Positions 20,407 through 28,450 of a DNA stretch of 64,000 bases are shown here, piece by piece (within the stretch, counting starts at the first letter, position 1; each line of letters opens with the position of its first letter). Source of the stretch: Thermoactinomycetaceae bacterium (GTDB lineage Bacteria; Bacillota; Bacilli; Thermoactinomycetales; Thermoactinomycetaceae); contig JANWIG010000006.1 in NCBI GenBank assembly GCA_025449975.1, positions 1 through 64,000 on the forward strand, given 5' to 3'. The notes beneath the pieces are model-generated. The model was not told the DNA's origin. It did not search any database and saw only the letters and a program-made list of their open reading frames with translations. Made by a program: the position numbers and the translations under genes.

Positions 20407-20468
20407 AATCGGTTTCTACCTAGGTCATATCTTTGGATGTGACTTTTGGGAAACTGATTTTTCTTTTT
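20407..20468 (+). terminator. Terminator after spoVM
   Basis: Outer arms AATCGGTTTC (20407-20416) and GAAACTGATT (20450-20459) enclose a second stem, GTCATAT with ATGTGAC. The tract TTTTTCTTTTTT follows. Confidence 0.8.
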
Positions 20469-20502
20469 TCAAATTCTTTGTTAATCATCTATATTTTAGG
20501 GA

Positions 20503-20543
20503 AAAATATAACCTAGTATCCCAGAATGTGGAGATACTAGGTT
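20503..20543 (-). terminator. Terminator of rpmB
   Basis: On the minus strand an 11-bp stem (20533-20543 with 20510-20520) is followed by TATATTTTTCCC. It faces the spoVM terminator, as expected for convergent genes. Confidence 0.8.
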
Positions 20544-20577
20544 TATGTGAGTAACAGCACCAACCACTTTCTCATGG

Positions 20578-20766
20578 TTACACACGAGTAACTTTACCCG
20601 ATTTTAAAGCTCTGGTGCTGACATATACACGCTTTGGCTTTCCGTCAACAAGAATACGTACTTTTTGGACATTGACGCCCCATTTCTTTCTTGTTTTACG
20701 GTTGGAGTGACTCACTTTATTTCCGGTTGATCCGCTCTTGCCGGTAATATAACAACGACGTGCCAC
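20578..20766 (-). CDS. rpmB: 50S ribosomal protein L28
   Basis: 62 aa from a GTG start at 20766, preceded on the minus strand by AAGGAGGTGG. The sequence begins [12 protein letters not shown] and ends with [14 protein letters not shown], matching L28 of Firmicutes in length and order. Only one Cys is present, so it is not the zinc-binding (C+) form. The convergent orientation next to spoVM is conserved in Bacillus. Confidence 0.97.
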   Translation of the reverse strand: MARRCYITGKSGSTGNKVSHSNRKTRKKWGVNVQKVRILVDGKPKRVYVSTRALKSGKVTRV

Positions 20767-20817
20767 GAAATCCACCTCCTTATCTATTCACGTACCCAAA
20801 AAGCTAAATACCAAGAC

Positions 20818-20847
20818 ATTGTAGCATATCATTTGCTTTTCAAGCAA
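20818..20847 (-). promoter_or_regulatory. Predicted sigma-A promoter of rpmB
   Basis: On the minus strand TTGCTT, 18 nt, then TACAAT preceded by TGC (extended -10). The transcript would have a short leader before the strong ribosome binding site. Confidence 0.65.
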
Positions 20848-21027
20848 GAATAAAGGAAAAGGATGAACTTTCGGGAACAGTATACATATGGACCACAATT
20901 ATTGTAAGATGAAGAGGATAGATTCTCTTTCCTTCATTTTGAGGTTTGGGTACAATTGTCCTAAGAAATGAACGAGAAAAACGATTTATTTAAGTGCAGT
21001 TGGTCGCGTGACCAAAAATATGAATAC

Positions 21028-21131
21028 AAGGGGGGATAAGTTGCAAACAGGATCCTTGAGAGGTTGGATCGAAACACAAGTGATTGGATAGTCACAGTGG
21101 ATAAACCGATCAAGGATTTTTGTGCAACGAA
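21028..21131 (+). promoter_or_regulatory. yloU leader: Shine-Dalgarno split from start by a hairpin
   Basis: AAGGGGGG at 21028-21035 precedes an imperfect 16-bp stem in two segments. Arms are 21040-21059 and 21110-21128, including GTTGCA with TGCAAC at the base and ATCCTTGA with TCAAGGAT above. The right arm ends 3 nt before ATG 21132, so folded spacing is about 7 nt. No other ribosome binding site lies near the start. The TTTTT inside the right arm also allows a terminator-like reading, and TTG 21041 could start a 16-codon leader peptide. Confidence 0.6.
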
Positions 21132-21506
21132 ATGCGAATGAGTTTAGAAGTGAATACTTCCATCGGACCCATCACTGTATCAAACACTGTGATTGCAAAT
21201 ATTGCTGGAGTAGCAGCGATCGACTGCTATGGATTGGTCGGAATGGCATCACGCAATCAACTAAAAGACGGAATTACGGAGCTGCTAAAACGTGATAACC
21301 TCAGTAAAGGAATTGAAGTAAGGCAGGAGGAAAATGGGGAATTTTCGATCGATTTGTATATCGTAGTCGGTTTTGGTACCAAGATTTCTGAAGTCGCACA
21401 AAATGTCCAATCTAAAATTAGATATACTCTAGACCAAATGCTTGGCTTAAAGGTGAGTCGAGTTAATATTTTTGTTCAGGGTGTTCGGCTGTTGAATGAA
21501 GAGTAA
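21132..21506 (+). CDS. yloU: Asp23/Gls24 family protein YloU (DUF322)
   Basis: 124 aa from ATG 21132; ATG 21138 (MSLEVN) is where the B. subtilis homologue starts. Conserved blocks are AAIDCYGLVGMASRNQ and LGLKVSRVNIFVQGV. Asp23 proteins are abundant, membrane-associated and linked to envelope stress homeostasis in Gram-positives. It is usually paired with yloV (fakA), as here, 12 nt downstream. The leader lacks a conventional ribosome binding site (see the leader entry). Confidence 0.92.
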   Translation: MRMSLEVNTSIGPITVSNTVIANIAGVAAIDCYGLVGMASRNQLKDGITELLKRDNLSKGIEVRQEENGEFSIDLYIVVGFGTKISEVAQNVQSKIRYTLDQMLGLKVSRVNIFVQGVRLLNEE

Positions 21507-21518
21507 GGAGGAACATGG

Positions 21519-23186
21519 GTGGCACAGCAACAGATCAACGCAACTTTATTTTTACGCATGATGCAGGCAGGGGCACAAAATCTGCATCGTCATGAAGCAA
21601 ATGTTAACGCACTCAATGTTTTCCCCGTTCCAGATGGAGATACAGGAACCAATATGAATCTGACCTTATCCGCAGGTGTCAAGGAGATGGAAAAAAGATC
21701 TTCTGCTACCACCGTTGGCGAATTGGCGATGGCTTTTTCCAAAGGGCTTTTGATGGGAGCCCGGGGTAACTCCGGCGTGATTTTGTCGCAGTTGTTTCGA
21801 GGATTTGCCAAAGCGATTGCCAATAAGGAATCGATTCATTCTATCCAGTTGGCTGATGCATTTCAACGAGGTGTGGAAACGGCCTATAAAGCAGTGATGA
21901 AGCCCGTCGAAGGAACGATTCTTACGGTAGCTCGTGAAGCTGCTGAAGCTGGCATGCGTCGCTCATGGTACTCGGAGGATCCTGCTGTCATCATGGAATT
22001 GATTTTAGAGGCAGCGCGTCGTTCGTTGGAGCGTACACCTGAGTTGTTACCTGTACTAAAGCAAGCGGGGGTAGTCGACGCTGGTGGTCAAGGTTTGATT
22101 TATATTTATGAAGGAATGTTGCAAGCGCTTCAAGGAAAAGTGGAATGGAATGAACCTGTGCAATCAGTGGATCCTGCTGATGTGCTAGTGGAACAAGCTC
22201 ATCAGAAAACCATTCAAGATCCTTCAGAAATCGAATATGGTTACTGTACGGAATTTATGGTCCAACTAACGACGGATCGACGTCCAACAGAGCCTTTTTC
22301 GGAAGAAAGATTCCGGCAAGAGATGACAAAATTTGGTGATTCTTTGTTGGTTGTGGCGGATGATGAGCTGGTAAAGGTACATATCCACACAGAATACCCT
22401 GGAGATGCGTTAAATCATGCGATGAAATACGGCGATCTTACACGGATCAAAATTGATAATATGCGTGAACAATATGCCAGTCTGCCAAAGCACCATCCCG
22501 CCCAAGCAAATCCACAACCAGTAGAACAAAAGAAGTTCGGTTTGGTGGCGGTGGCTGCCGGAGAAGGTGTAGCTGACATATTCCGCAGTCTTGGAGTCGA
22601 TGTCGTCATCGAAGGTGGACAAACCATGAATCCTAGCACGGAGGACTTGGTCAATGCCATCGAGGAAATTGCAGCTGAACACATCTTTATTTTACCTAAC
22701 AATAAAAACATTATTTTAACAGCTGAACAAGTGATGGAAGTGGTCGAGAAAGACGTTACTATGATTCCTACACGCACCATTCCCCAAGGTTTAGCAGCGC
22801 TTCTCGCTTTTGATGCCGAGTCGAGTATAGACGAAAACAAACAACAGATGTTGCAGCGCTACCGTGAGGTTCGCTCAGGTGAAATAACTTATGCTGTTCG
22901 TGAATCGCAGGTAGATGGCTTTCATATCCAAAAAGGCGACTTCTTAGGGATTGAGGAAGGAAAGATTGTTGTTGTCCAGCAAGATCTCCTAGAAACGGCA
23001 ACCCAATTGTTGCGTAAGATGGATGCGGATGAAGCAGATATCATCACAGTGATCTATGGTAAAGATGTAACGGATGAGATCGTGGAACAACTGGAAAATC
23101 TGATTGAAAATGATTTTCCGGATGTAGATGTTGAGTGGCATAATGGAGGGCAACCGTTGTATTATTTCCTTTTTTCTGTGGAGTAG
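21519..23186 (+). CDS. fakA: Fatty acid kinase catalytic subunit FakA (DAK2/YloV family)
   Basis: 555 aa from GTG 21519 after AAGGAGGAAC. The N-terminal DhaL-type nucleotide domain has ALNVFPVPDGDTGTNM and GLLMGARGNSGVILSQL. A DegV-like-partner-binding C-terminal region follows. FakA phosphorylates exogenous fatty acids presented by a FakB (DegV) carrier for entry into phospholipid synthesis through PlsX/PlsY. A DegV-family gene lies directly downstream, giving an apparent FakA-FakB pair. Confidence 0.94.
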   Translation: MAQQQINATLFLRMMQAGAQNLHRHEANVNALNVFPVPDGDTGTNMNLTLSAGVKEMEKRSSATTVGELAMAFSKGLLMGARGNSGVILSQLFRGFAKAIANKESIHSIQLADAFQRGVETAYKAVMKPVEGTILTVAREAAEAGMRRSWYSEDPAVIMELILEAARRSLERTPELLPVLKQAGVVDAGGQGLIYIYEGMLQALQGKVEWNEPVQSVDPADVLVEQAHQKTIQDPSEIEYGYCTEFMVQLTTDRRPTEPFSEERFRQEMTKFGDSLLVVADDELVKVHIHTEYPGDALNHAMKYGDLTRIKIDNMREQYASLPKHHPAQANPQPVEQKKFGLVAVAAGEGVADIFRSLGVDVVIEGGQTMNPSTEDLVNAIEEIAAEHIFILPNNKNIILTAEQVMEVVEKDVTMIPTRTIPQGLAALLAFDAESSIDENKQQMLQRYREVRSGEITYAVRESQVDGFHIQKGDFLGIEEGKIVVVQQDLLETATQLLRKMDADEADIITVIYGKDVTDEIVEQLENLIENDFPDVDVEWHNGGQPLYYFLFSVE

Positions 23187-23216
23187 CGAATAGATTAAAC
23201 ACAGGAGGCCATAACA

Positions 23217-24092
23217 ATGTCCGAAGTAAAAATTTTTACTGACAGTACAGCTGATCTTCCTTTATCCTACCGTCAGGAATGGGGAATTGGAGTTGTACCG
23301 TTGAAAGTGCATATCGATGGGGAAAGTTATTTGGATGGTGTGACATTACAGGCTGAGAAGTTTTATAAGATGCTTCCGCAAGCCTCCCAGCTACCAACGA
23401 CCTCACAACCTTCACCGCATGAGTTTTGTGAGGCTTATCGTGAAGCAGCCGAAAATGGAGCAAAACAGATTTTATCGATTCATATTTCTTCACGAATGAG
23501 CGGGACACTGCAATCAGCACGGCTGGCGAAGGAGATGGTTGCGGAAGAAGGAATCGAAGTAACTGTATTTGATTCCAAAACGGTCTCTTTGCCTCTTGGG
23601 ATGATTGTGCTTGCCGCTGCTCGAGCCGCTAAGCAAGGAAAAAGCTTGGAACAATGTGTGGCATTAGTAGAAAAGTATCGTCAACATCAAAATCTTTTCT
23701 TTTTGGTAGACACGTTGGAGTATTTACACAAAGGTGGGCGTATTGGGAAGGCATCGGCCTTGGTTGGTTCGTTGCTCAATATTAAGCCTGTTATGTCGAT
23801 CAATTCGGAAGGCGAAGTCTTTGCTGTTGAAAAAGTTAGAGGAAAGAAAAAAGCATTTCGGCGCATCGTTGATCTGATGAGCCAAGCAGTTAAACCCGGA
23901 AGTGCGGTCAGAATCGGATTGTTACATGCTGACAACTTGGAAGAGCTGGAAAAGAACGCAAAACAGCTGATCGAAATGTATGATGTCAAAGAGAAAATCT
24001 TGACTACCGTCGGTCCGGTGGTGGGAACACATGCGGGTCCCAAAGTAACGGCCTATTTCGTTTTCCCCGTTTTGGAAGAAGAAGAGTTGTAA
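23217..24092 (+). CDS. DegV family fatty-acid-binding protein, probable FakB
   Basis: 291 aa. It has the DegV N-terminal block IFTDSTADLPLSYRQEWGI, VVPLKVHIDGESYLDG, ISSRMSGTLQSAR, and a C-terminal GPVVGTHAGPKVTAYF. DegV proteins bind a fatty acid in a buried tunnel. Placement immediately after fakA, with its own AGGAGG site, supports a FakB role. In B. subtilis the corresponding position holds the serine dehydratase genes sdaAB-sdaAA instead. Confidence 0.9.
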   Translation: MSEVKIFTDSTADLPLSYRQEWGIGVVPLKVHIDGESYLDGVTLQAEKFYKMLPQASQLPTTSQPSPHEFCEAYREAAENGAKQILSIHISSRMSGTLQSARLAKEMVAEEGIEVTVFDSKTVSLPLGMIVLAAARAAKQGKSLEQCVALVEKYRQHQNLFFLVDTLEYLHKGGRIGKASALVGSLLNIKPVMSINSEGEVFAVEKVRGKKKAFRRIVDLMSQAVKPGSAVRIGLLHADNLEELEKNAKQLIEMYDVKEKILTTVGPVVGTHAGPKVTAYFVFPVLEEEEL

Positions 24093-24278
24093 ATTCGGAT
24101 GTTTGGTCATGACGTAAGGGAAGTTTTGCTTCGGTGAAGTGTTTAATCAAACAGGTTGTAGTGAGTCTGTGATGATGAAGCAGGAAGAGTAGAGAAATGC
24201 ATATGGTGTTTTATATGTTTTTTCGTAATGGAATGATAATGGATTATACTTATGATCATAATTTAATTTGTATTAAGC

Positions 24279-24305
24279 AACCGTCGTGATTCAGCGGCGG
24301 TTTTC
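24279..24305 (+). terminator. Terminator after degV/fakB
   Basis: AACCGTCG (24279-24286) pairs with CGGCGGTT (24295-24302) with one G-T pair, and TTTTCT follows. Confidence 0.65.
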
Positions 24306-24326
24306 TGTAGAAAGGAAACGGTAAAA

Positions 24327-24383
24327 ATGAACTTGCCTTTCATTTTACAGCAAAAAAAAGTTACCAATGATTTGTCCAGATGA
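24327..24383 (+). CDS. 18-codon upstream ORF coupled to recG
   Basis: ATG 24327 follows AAAGGAAACGG and opens an 18-residue frame (MNLPFILQQKKVTNDLSR) whose TGA overlaps the recG ATG (ATGA). recG itself has no ribosome binding site. The uORF start codon lies in a 10-bp hairpin (GTAAAA-A-TGAA with TTCATTTTAC). I do not recognise the peptide. The likely role is translational coupling rather than a functional product. Confidence 0.5.
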   Translation: MNLPFILQQKKVTNDLSR

Positions 24384-26431
24384 TCGATCTGGCAAACCAG
24401 AAAGTAGATACTTTGCCATCGGTGGGTGAGAAGAGCAAACAAGATTTAGCTGAACTGGGGATTGAGACGATCGACGATCTACTTTCGTATTTCCCCTATC
24501 GGTATGAAGATTTTCATATCAGTGAGTTGACTCAAGCGAAACATGAAGAAAAGGTGACGATTCGCGGAAGAGTTGTCGCGCAGCCCAGTGTCAGGTGGTT
24601 TGGAAAAAACAAATCGCGCATGTTGGTCAAACTGGATGTTGAAGGCATGATCATCCATGTCATTTGGTATAACCAAACCTATTTAAAACCAAAGTTATTA
24701 AATGGGAAAGTCATCGTCGTTTCTGGTAAGTGGGATCTTTATCGGAGGCAAGTGGTAGCAGAGCGTACAGTGATCAATGAAGAAGAGCAAAAGAGATTGT
24801 TGGGACGCTTTGATCCGGTTTATTCGATTACAAATGGAATCAAAATGGGATGGCTTAGAAAACTCATCTATCAAGCATTTGCCGCCTTTGGCAGCGAAAT
24901 TCCTGAGATTTTGCCAAAAGAGTTAAGGAATCGATATAAACTACTACCTCGTGCGAAGGCGATGTATTACCTTCATTTTCCGAAAAATAGACAGGAATAT
25001 GCACTTGCTAGACGAACCATGGCTTATGAAGAGCTATTTTTATATGAGTGCAAGCTACTGTGGCGTAAACGGACTCAGACGTTGCAAACGACGGGGATCG
25101 CTCATTCCTTTGCAGAGGAGCAAGTAGATCAGTTGATCGAAAGTTTAGCTTTTCCCTTGACAGGAGCGCAACAGCGAGTGGTTCGTGAGATTTTGGCGGA
25201 TCTAAAGAAAGAAAAGCAGATGAATCGACTGGTCCAAGGAGATGTCGGCTCAGGAAAAACTGTCGTAGCTGCGATCGCTTTGTATGCCAACTACTTAAGT
25301 GGTTATCAAGGCGCTTTAATGGTTCCTACAGAGATTCTGGCAGAGCAACATACAGATACCTTGCAAAAAATCCTCTCTCCTTTTGGGATGCGAGTAGTGA
25401 CGCTCACTGGAAAATTGACAGCCAAAGAACGCCGCGAGCGGCGAGCCGAAATCGAGATGGGTTTGGCAGATATCGTTGTGGGAACGCACGCCTTAATCCA
25501 AGAAGCGGTCGTTTATAAAAAGCTGGGGCTCGTCATAATCGATGAACAGCATCGTTTTGGTGTGAAACAGCGTGCTGCTTTACGTCATAAGGGAGAATCA
25601 CCAGATGTTCTGTTTATGACAGCTACTCCGATCCCGCGTACGTTAGCGATTACCGTGTTTGGCGAAATGGATGTCTCAACCATCGATGAGATGCCAGCCG
25701 GTCGTCAGCCGATTGATACTTATTGGGTGAAAAAAGAGATGTGGCCGCGCGTGATCCGTTTTATTGAGAAGGAGGTAACCAAGCAACGTCAGGCCTATGT
25801 TATTTGTCCGTTAATTGAAGAATCAGAAAAGTTAGATCTGCAAAATGCCCAAGAAGTATTTGAACAGCTGACCATCGAACTGGCACCGATTCGGGTCGGA
25901 TTGTTGCATGGGCGGATGACGCCTGCTGAGAAAGATGCTGTCATGACCGCATTTGCAAATAATGAAGTACAGGTGTTGATTTCTACAACTGTGGTTGAAG
26001 TAGGAGTCAATGTCCCGAATGCGACCGTGATTGTGATTTATGACGCTGATCGCTTTGGGTTAGCTCAGTTACATCAGTTGAGAGGACGTGTGGGGAGAGG
26101 GGGCGGAAAAGCGACCTGTATTTTGGTAGCCAATCCGAAGTCAGAGACAAGTGTGGAACGAATGCGGATTATGACGGAAACGATGGATGGTTTTGTGATT
26201 GCACAGCGTGATTTGGAATTAAGGGGACCGGGCGACTTTCTCGGTGTGAAACAAAGTGGTCTTCCTGACTTTAAAGTGGCTGATTTAAAAGAAGATGGTC
26301 GGATTTTAGAAGTCGCTCGTCAAGATGCTATCCGTTTGATTTACCACGGAGCTTTTGCTACGGATCCTGCTGCGCAGCGGCTGTTGACTTGGCTTCAACA
26401 GGAACAGATGGAAACGGATCGTTTGGATTGA
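24380..26431 (+). CDS. recG: ATP-dependent DNA helicase RecG
   Basis: 683 aa. The wedge domain (OB fold, about 60-150) precedes superfamily-2 helicase motifs: Walker A QGDVGSGKTVVA, IIDEQHRFG, MTATPIPRTLAI, and the TRG-region RDLELRGPGDFLGVKQSGLPDF. RecG remodels stalled replication forks and recombination intermediates. In B. subtilis fapR follows recG directly; here about 7.8 kb intervene. Its start depends on the upstream 18-codon ORF. Confidence 0.97.
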   Translation: MIDLANQKVDTLPSVGEKSKQDLAELGIETIDDLLSYFPYRYEDFHISELTQAKHEEKVTIRGRVVAQPSVRWFGKNKSRMLVKLDVEGMIIHVIWYNQTYLKPKLLNGKVIVVSGKWDLYRRQVVAERTVINEEEQKRLLGRFDPVYSITNGIKMGWLRKLIYQAFAAFGSEIPEILPKELRNRYKLLPRAKAMYYLHFPKNRQEYALARRTMAYEELFLYECKLLWRKRTQTLQTTGIAHSFAEEQVDQLIESLAFPLTGAQQRVVREILADLKKEKQMNRLVQGDVGSGKTVVAAIALYANYLSGYQGALMVPTEILAEQHTDTLQKILSPFGMRVVTLTGKLTAKERRERRAEIEMGLADIVVGTHALIQEAVVYKKLGLVIIDEQHRFGVKQRAALRHKGESPDVLFMTATPIPRTLAITVFGEMDVSTIDEMPAGRQPIDTYWVKKEMWPRVIRFIEKEVTKQRQAYVICPLIEESEKLDLQNAQEVFEQLTIELAPIRVGLLHGRMTPAEKDAVMTAFANNEVQVLISTTVVEVGVNVPNATVIVIYDADRFGLAQLHQLRGRVGRGGGKATCILVANPKSETSVERMRIMTETMDGFVIAQRDLELRGPGDFLGVKQSGLPDFKVADLKEDGRILEVARQDAIRLIYHGAFATDPAAQRLLTWLQQEQMETDRLD

Positions 26432-26551
26432 TTTTTTATGCGAAGTCACAAGGGATTTTTATATAGATATCGATTACAATGAAGAGAGAGTAGAAAAAAG
26501 CAGAGAAACGTTTCAAAGATTGCCATGAAGTTTCTCATCAATACTAAAAAC

Positions 26552-26671
26552 AAGGAGGGAAACCGTTATCGGAAAAACGGCGGCTTGAAAGCTTAGAAAG
26601 AGGATCGATCATGTACAACAACACGATAGATTCTTTGTGGAGTTTTACCGTTTTTTCATAACGGGATCACA
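26552..26671 (+). promoter_or_regulatory. cstR-like leader: Shine-Dalgarno split from start by a rod hairpin
   Basis: AAGGAGGG at 26552-26559 has no nearby start codon. A roughly 17-bp stem begins 3 nt later: CCGTTAT-C-GGAAAAACGG (26563-26580) with CCGTTTTTTCATAACGG (26648-26664). The right arm ends 7 nt before TTG 26672, so folded spacing is about 10 nt. Inner complementary segments (around 26598 and 26634) extend the rod. The 5' and 3' ends resemble those of the ffh leader. Confidence 0.68.
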
Positions 26672-26932
26672 TTGCATTATACCGATGATATTAAAAAAAG
26701 ATTGCGGCGTGTAGAAGGACAGATTGGTGGCGTACAAAGAATGATTGAGAAAGAGAAGGATTGTAAAGAAGTGGTTGTCCAATTGTCGGCCATTCGTAGT
26801 GCCGTCGATCGCGTCATCGCTTTGGTGGTTGCTGCGAATCTAGAAAAATGTGTCAGGGAAGAACAATTGAGCGATGGAGACCGCCGAAAGTTGGTACAAG
26901 AAGCCGTTGATCTATTACTAAAAAGCAGATAA
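26672..26932 (+). CDS. CsoR/RcnR-family repressor of the CstR (persulfide-sensing) type
   Basis: 86 aa from a TTG start. The DUF156 fold is clear from DIKKRLRRVEGQIGGVQRMIEK. The two conserved Cys are present (KDCKEVV and LEKCVRE), but the metal-binding His of copper-sensing CsoR is replaced by Asn in AANLEKC. That pattern matches CstR, which senses persulfides and polysulfides through a Cys-Cys crosslink. The C-terminal QEAVDLLLKSR also resembles CstR. No sulfur-oxidation or transport gene is adjacent, so targets are unknown. Confidence 0.82.
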   Translation: MHYTDDIKKRLRRVEGQIGGVQRMIEKEKDCKEVVVQLSAIRSAVDRVIALVVAANLEKCVREEQLSDGDRRKLVQEAVDLLLKSR

Positions 26933-26984
26933 ATCAGTGGAGACCGTTTCGAAAGCGAGATTAGAAACGGTTCTCCACTGATTT
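26931..26984. terminator. Bidirectional hairpin between convergent genes
   Basis: A long stem, AAATCAGTGGAG-A-CCGTTTC (26931-26950) with GAAACGG-TT-CTCCACTGATTT (26964-26984), lies between the convergent cstR-like and acetyltransferase genes. It contains parts of both stop regions. T-rich sequence on either side is short. Confidence 0.7.
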
Positions 26985-27812
26985 ATTGAATAGATCAATC
27001 CCTAGGGTTTCTAATATATGGACCGCTTTTTCGACTGGTAATTTAGGAAGACGAAATTCTTCTTTCACCACTTCTTTCATTTCAAGGATAGATGTTAACG
27101 TATGTTCAAACTTAGACCCGTCCGCATATTGGATGTGAAATTGATTGTTTTTTAAGGAAACACTGCGCTTTTGATCCAATTGCCATAATTGACAGCGCAG
27201 CATCGATAGAAAGAACGCACCTGGTTGCATCGATTCTTGAATCGCAGGTAATAGATCGTGAAAGTGACAAGATTGATCTGGATGGAAGATCCATTTTTTG
27301 CTATCTGGGAGAAGCACTCCATTGCGGTAACGCAGATAGACATAGTATCCAGGCTGATCAGGATGCGGGCGGATCATCACTTGGTCCTGACCAAACTGTG
27401 AAATGTTGTGGGGATCCGTCTCAAAATGAACGGGATGAAATAATGGGGCAGCTGAACCGCAATCGATATAAACGCGCTCTTTGTTAGGCAAGCGGACAAG
27501 AATGGCGACATGTGATTTGCCAAGCATCGTAAATGTCGCTCGAAAGCCTAATTTTTTTAATAAGCGGAGCAAGTTGATATGCAATGTATAGCAAGTCCCG
27601 CCAAAATCGTAGCGATGATGATTTTCAAGGAATAATTGATAAGACGGATGAATAAAACCATTTTTTTGCTGGTCATAATAATAGATCAGTTTGCTGATAT
27701 TTTCAAAAGGATACGTGGTTAAGTGAGCTTGGCAGATCGTTGCCAAAAAAGATAGGCTAGGGCGTTCAGGATGAATCTTCAGCTGCTGACAATATTGTTT
27801 GAACCAAGACAT
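26961..27812 (-). CDS. Arylamine N-acetyltransferase
   Basis: 283 aa. The Cys-His-Asp catalytic triad is readable in context: GGTCYTLH, GKSHVAILV and YIDCGSAAP. The start at 27812 is preceded by CAGGAG on the minus strand. The enzyme transfers acetyl (or other acyl) groups from CoA to aromatic amines and hydrazines. Some members act in secondary metabolism, but no such genes surround it here. It is a stand-alone gene convergent with the cstR-like repressor. Confidence 0.92.
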   Translation of the reverse strand: MSWFKQYCQQLKIHPERPSLSFLATICQAHLTTYPFENISKLIYYYDQQKNGFIHPSYQLFLENHHRYDFGGTCYTLHINLLRLLKKLGFRATFTMLGKSHVAILVRLPNKERVYIDCGSAAPLFHPVHFETDPHNISQFGQDQVMIRPHPDQPGYYVYLRYRNGVLLPDSKKWIFHPDQSCHFHDLLPAIQESMQPGAFFLSMLRCQLWQLDQKRSVSLKNNQFHIQYADGSKFEHTLTSILEMKEVVKEEFRLPKLPVEKAVHILETLGIDLFNKSVENRF

Positions 27813-27986
27813 CTTATTTCTCCTGCAAATAAATAATTTTATTGAATAAGTATATTATAATTGCCGATGGTTGTGTATTTGTTCACTAATTTTGTAAAGA
27901 AAGGGGTCAAGAACGTTCAGTTTAGCATATACATTTAATATTTTCCTTTACCGCTTTGGCATTTGTTCGATGAAAGGAGTGATCGG

Positions 27987-28292
27987 GTGAAAGAGCGTTA
28001 TTACCGTGAGATTGTGGATGGAATTAATCAAGCAGTAGGTAGGAAAGCGGTCACCGTTGATCAATTGAAACGACTTGTGGCCGAAGGAAGATATGTTCGG
28101 CAAACGCAAGGGATGATGGCACTGTGGCAATTTGCCCAAGGAATTCCTCATCGTTTTTTAACGGAAGAAGAAACCGAATTGCTTCGCCAATCTCCCCGTT
28201 ACCACGAACTTTCCCATATGACCCTCAAATTGCTGGTCAAAGAAGGGTTGATTACTTCAATGGAGGCTAGAATGTTACGCCGTTATTTGTAG
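27987..28292 (+). CDS. Conserved-looking small protein of unknown function
   Basis: 101 aa from GTG 27987, chosen because AAAGGAGTG lies 7 nt upstream; the track start at 27963 precedes that site. The protein begins KERYYREIVDGINQAVG, is charged, and appears mostly helical, with no membrane segment, signal peptide or Cys pair. I do not recognise the family. It lies where ylbE-ylbG genes occur in Bacillus but does not look like YlbF or YlbG. Confidence 0.75.
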   Translation: MKERYYREIVDGINQAVGRKAVTVDQLKRLVAEGRYVRQTQGMMALWQFAQGIPHRFLTEEETELLRQSPRYHELSHMTLKLLVKEGLITSMEARMLRRYL

Positions 28293-28299
28293 TGAAAAC

Positions 28300-28445
28300 G
28301 AAAAAAGCTCGCGTCTTTCTGTACGCGAGCTAAAGGTATCTTTCATATTGGATGAAAGATACGATATGGGAGAGGAGAAACCGGAGGAAGAGCTTATGGG
28401 GAAACGTAAGTCTTCTCCGCGGTAAGACAGCTTTGTAGCGCTGTC
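28300..28445 (-). ncRNA. csfG: Probable CsfG-like forespore sRNA
   Basis: A minus-strand transcript of about 145 nt is bounded by a sigma-F-like promoter (28451-28480) and a strong terminator (9-bp stem 28306-28314 with 28323-28331, then TTTTTTCG). It would fold into a 5' hairpin (GACAGC with GCTGTC), a stem with a TTTCCCC loop, pyrimidine-rich single strands containing CTTCCTCC and CTCCTCTCCC (anti-Shine-Dalgarno-like), and a perfect 11-bp hairpin (28336-28346 with 28352-28362). B. subtilis csfG lies in the ylbG-ylbH interval; this one lies immediately upstream of rsmD (ylbH). Identity is inferred from position, promoter type and architecture, not from alignment. Confidence 0.62.
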
Positions 28446-28450
28446 CTTAA

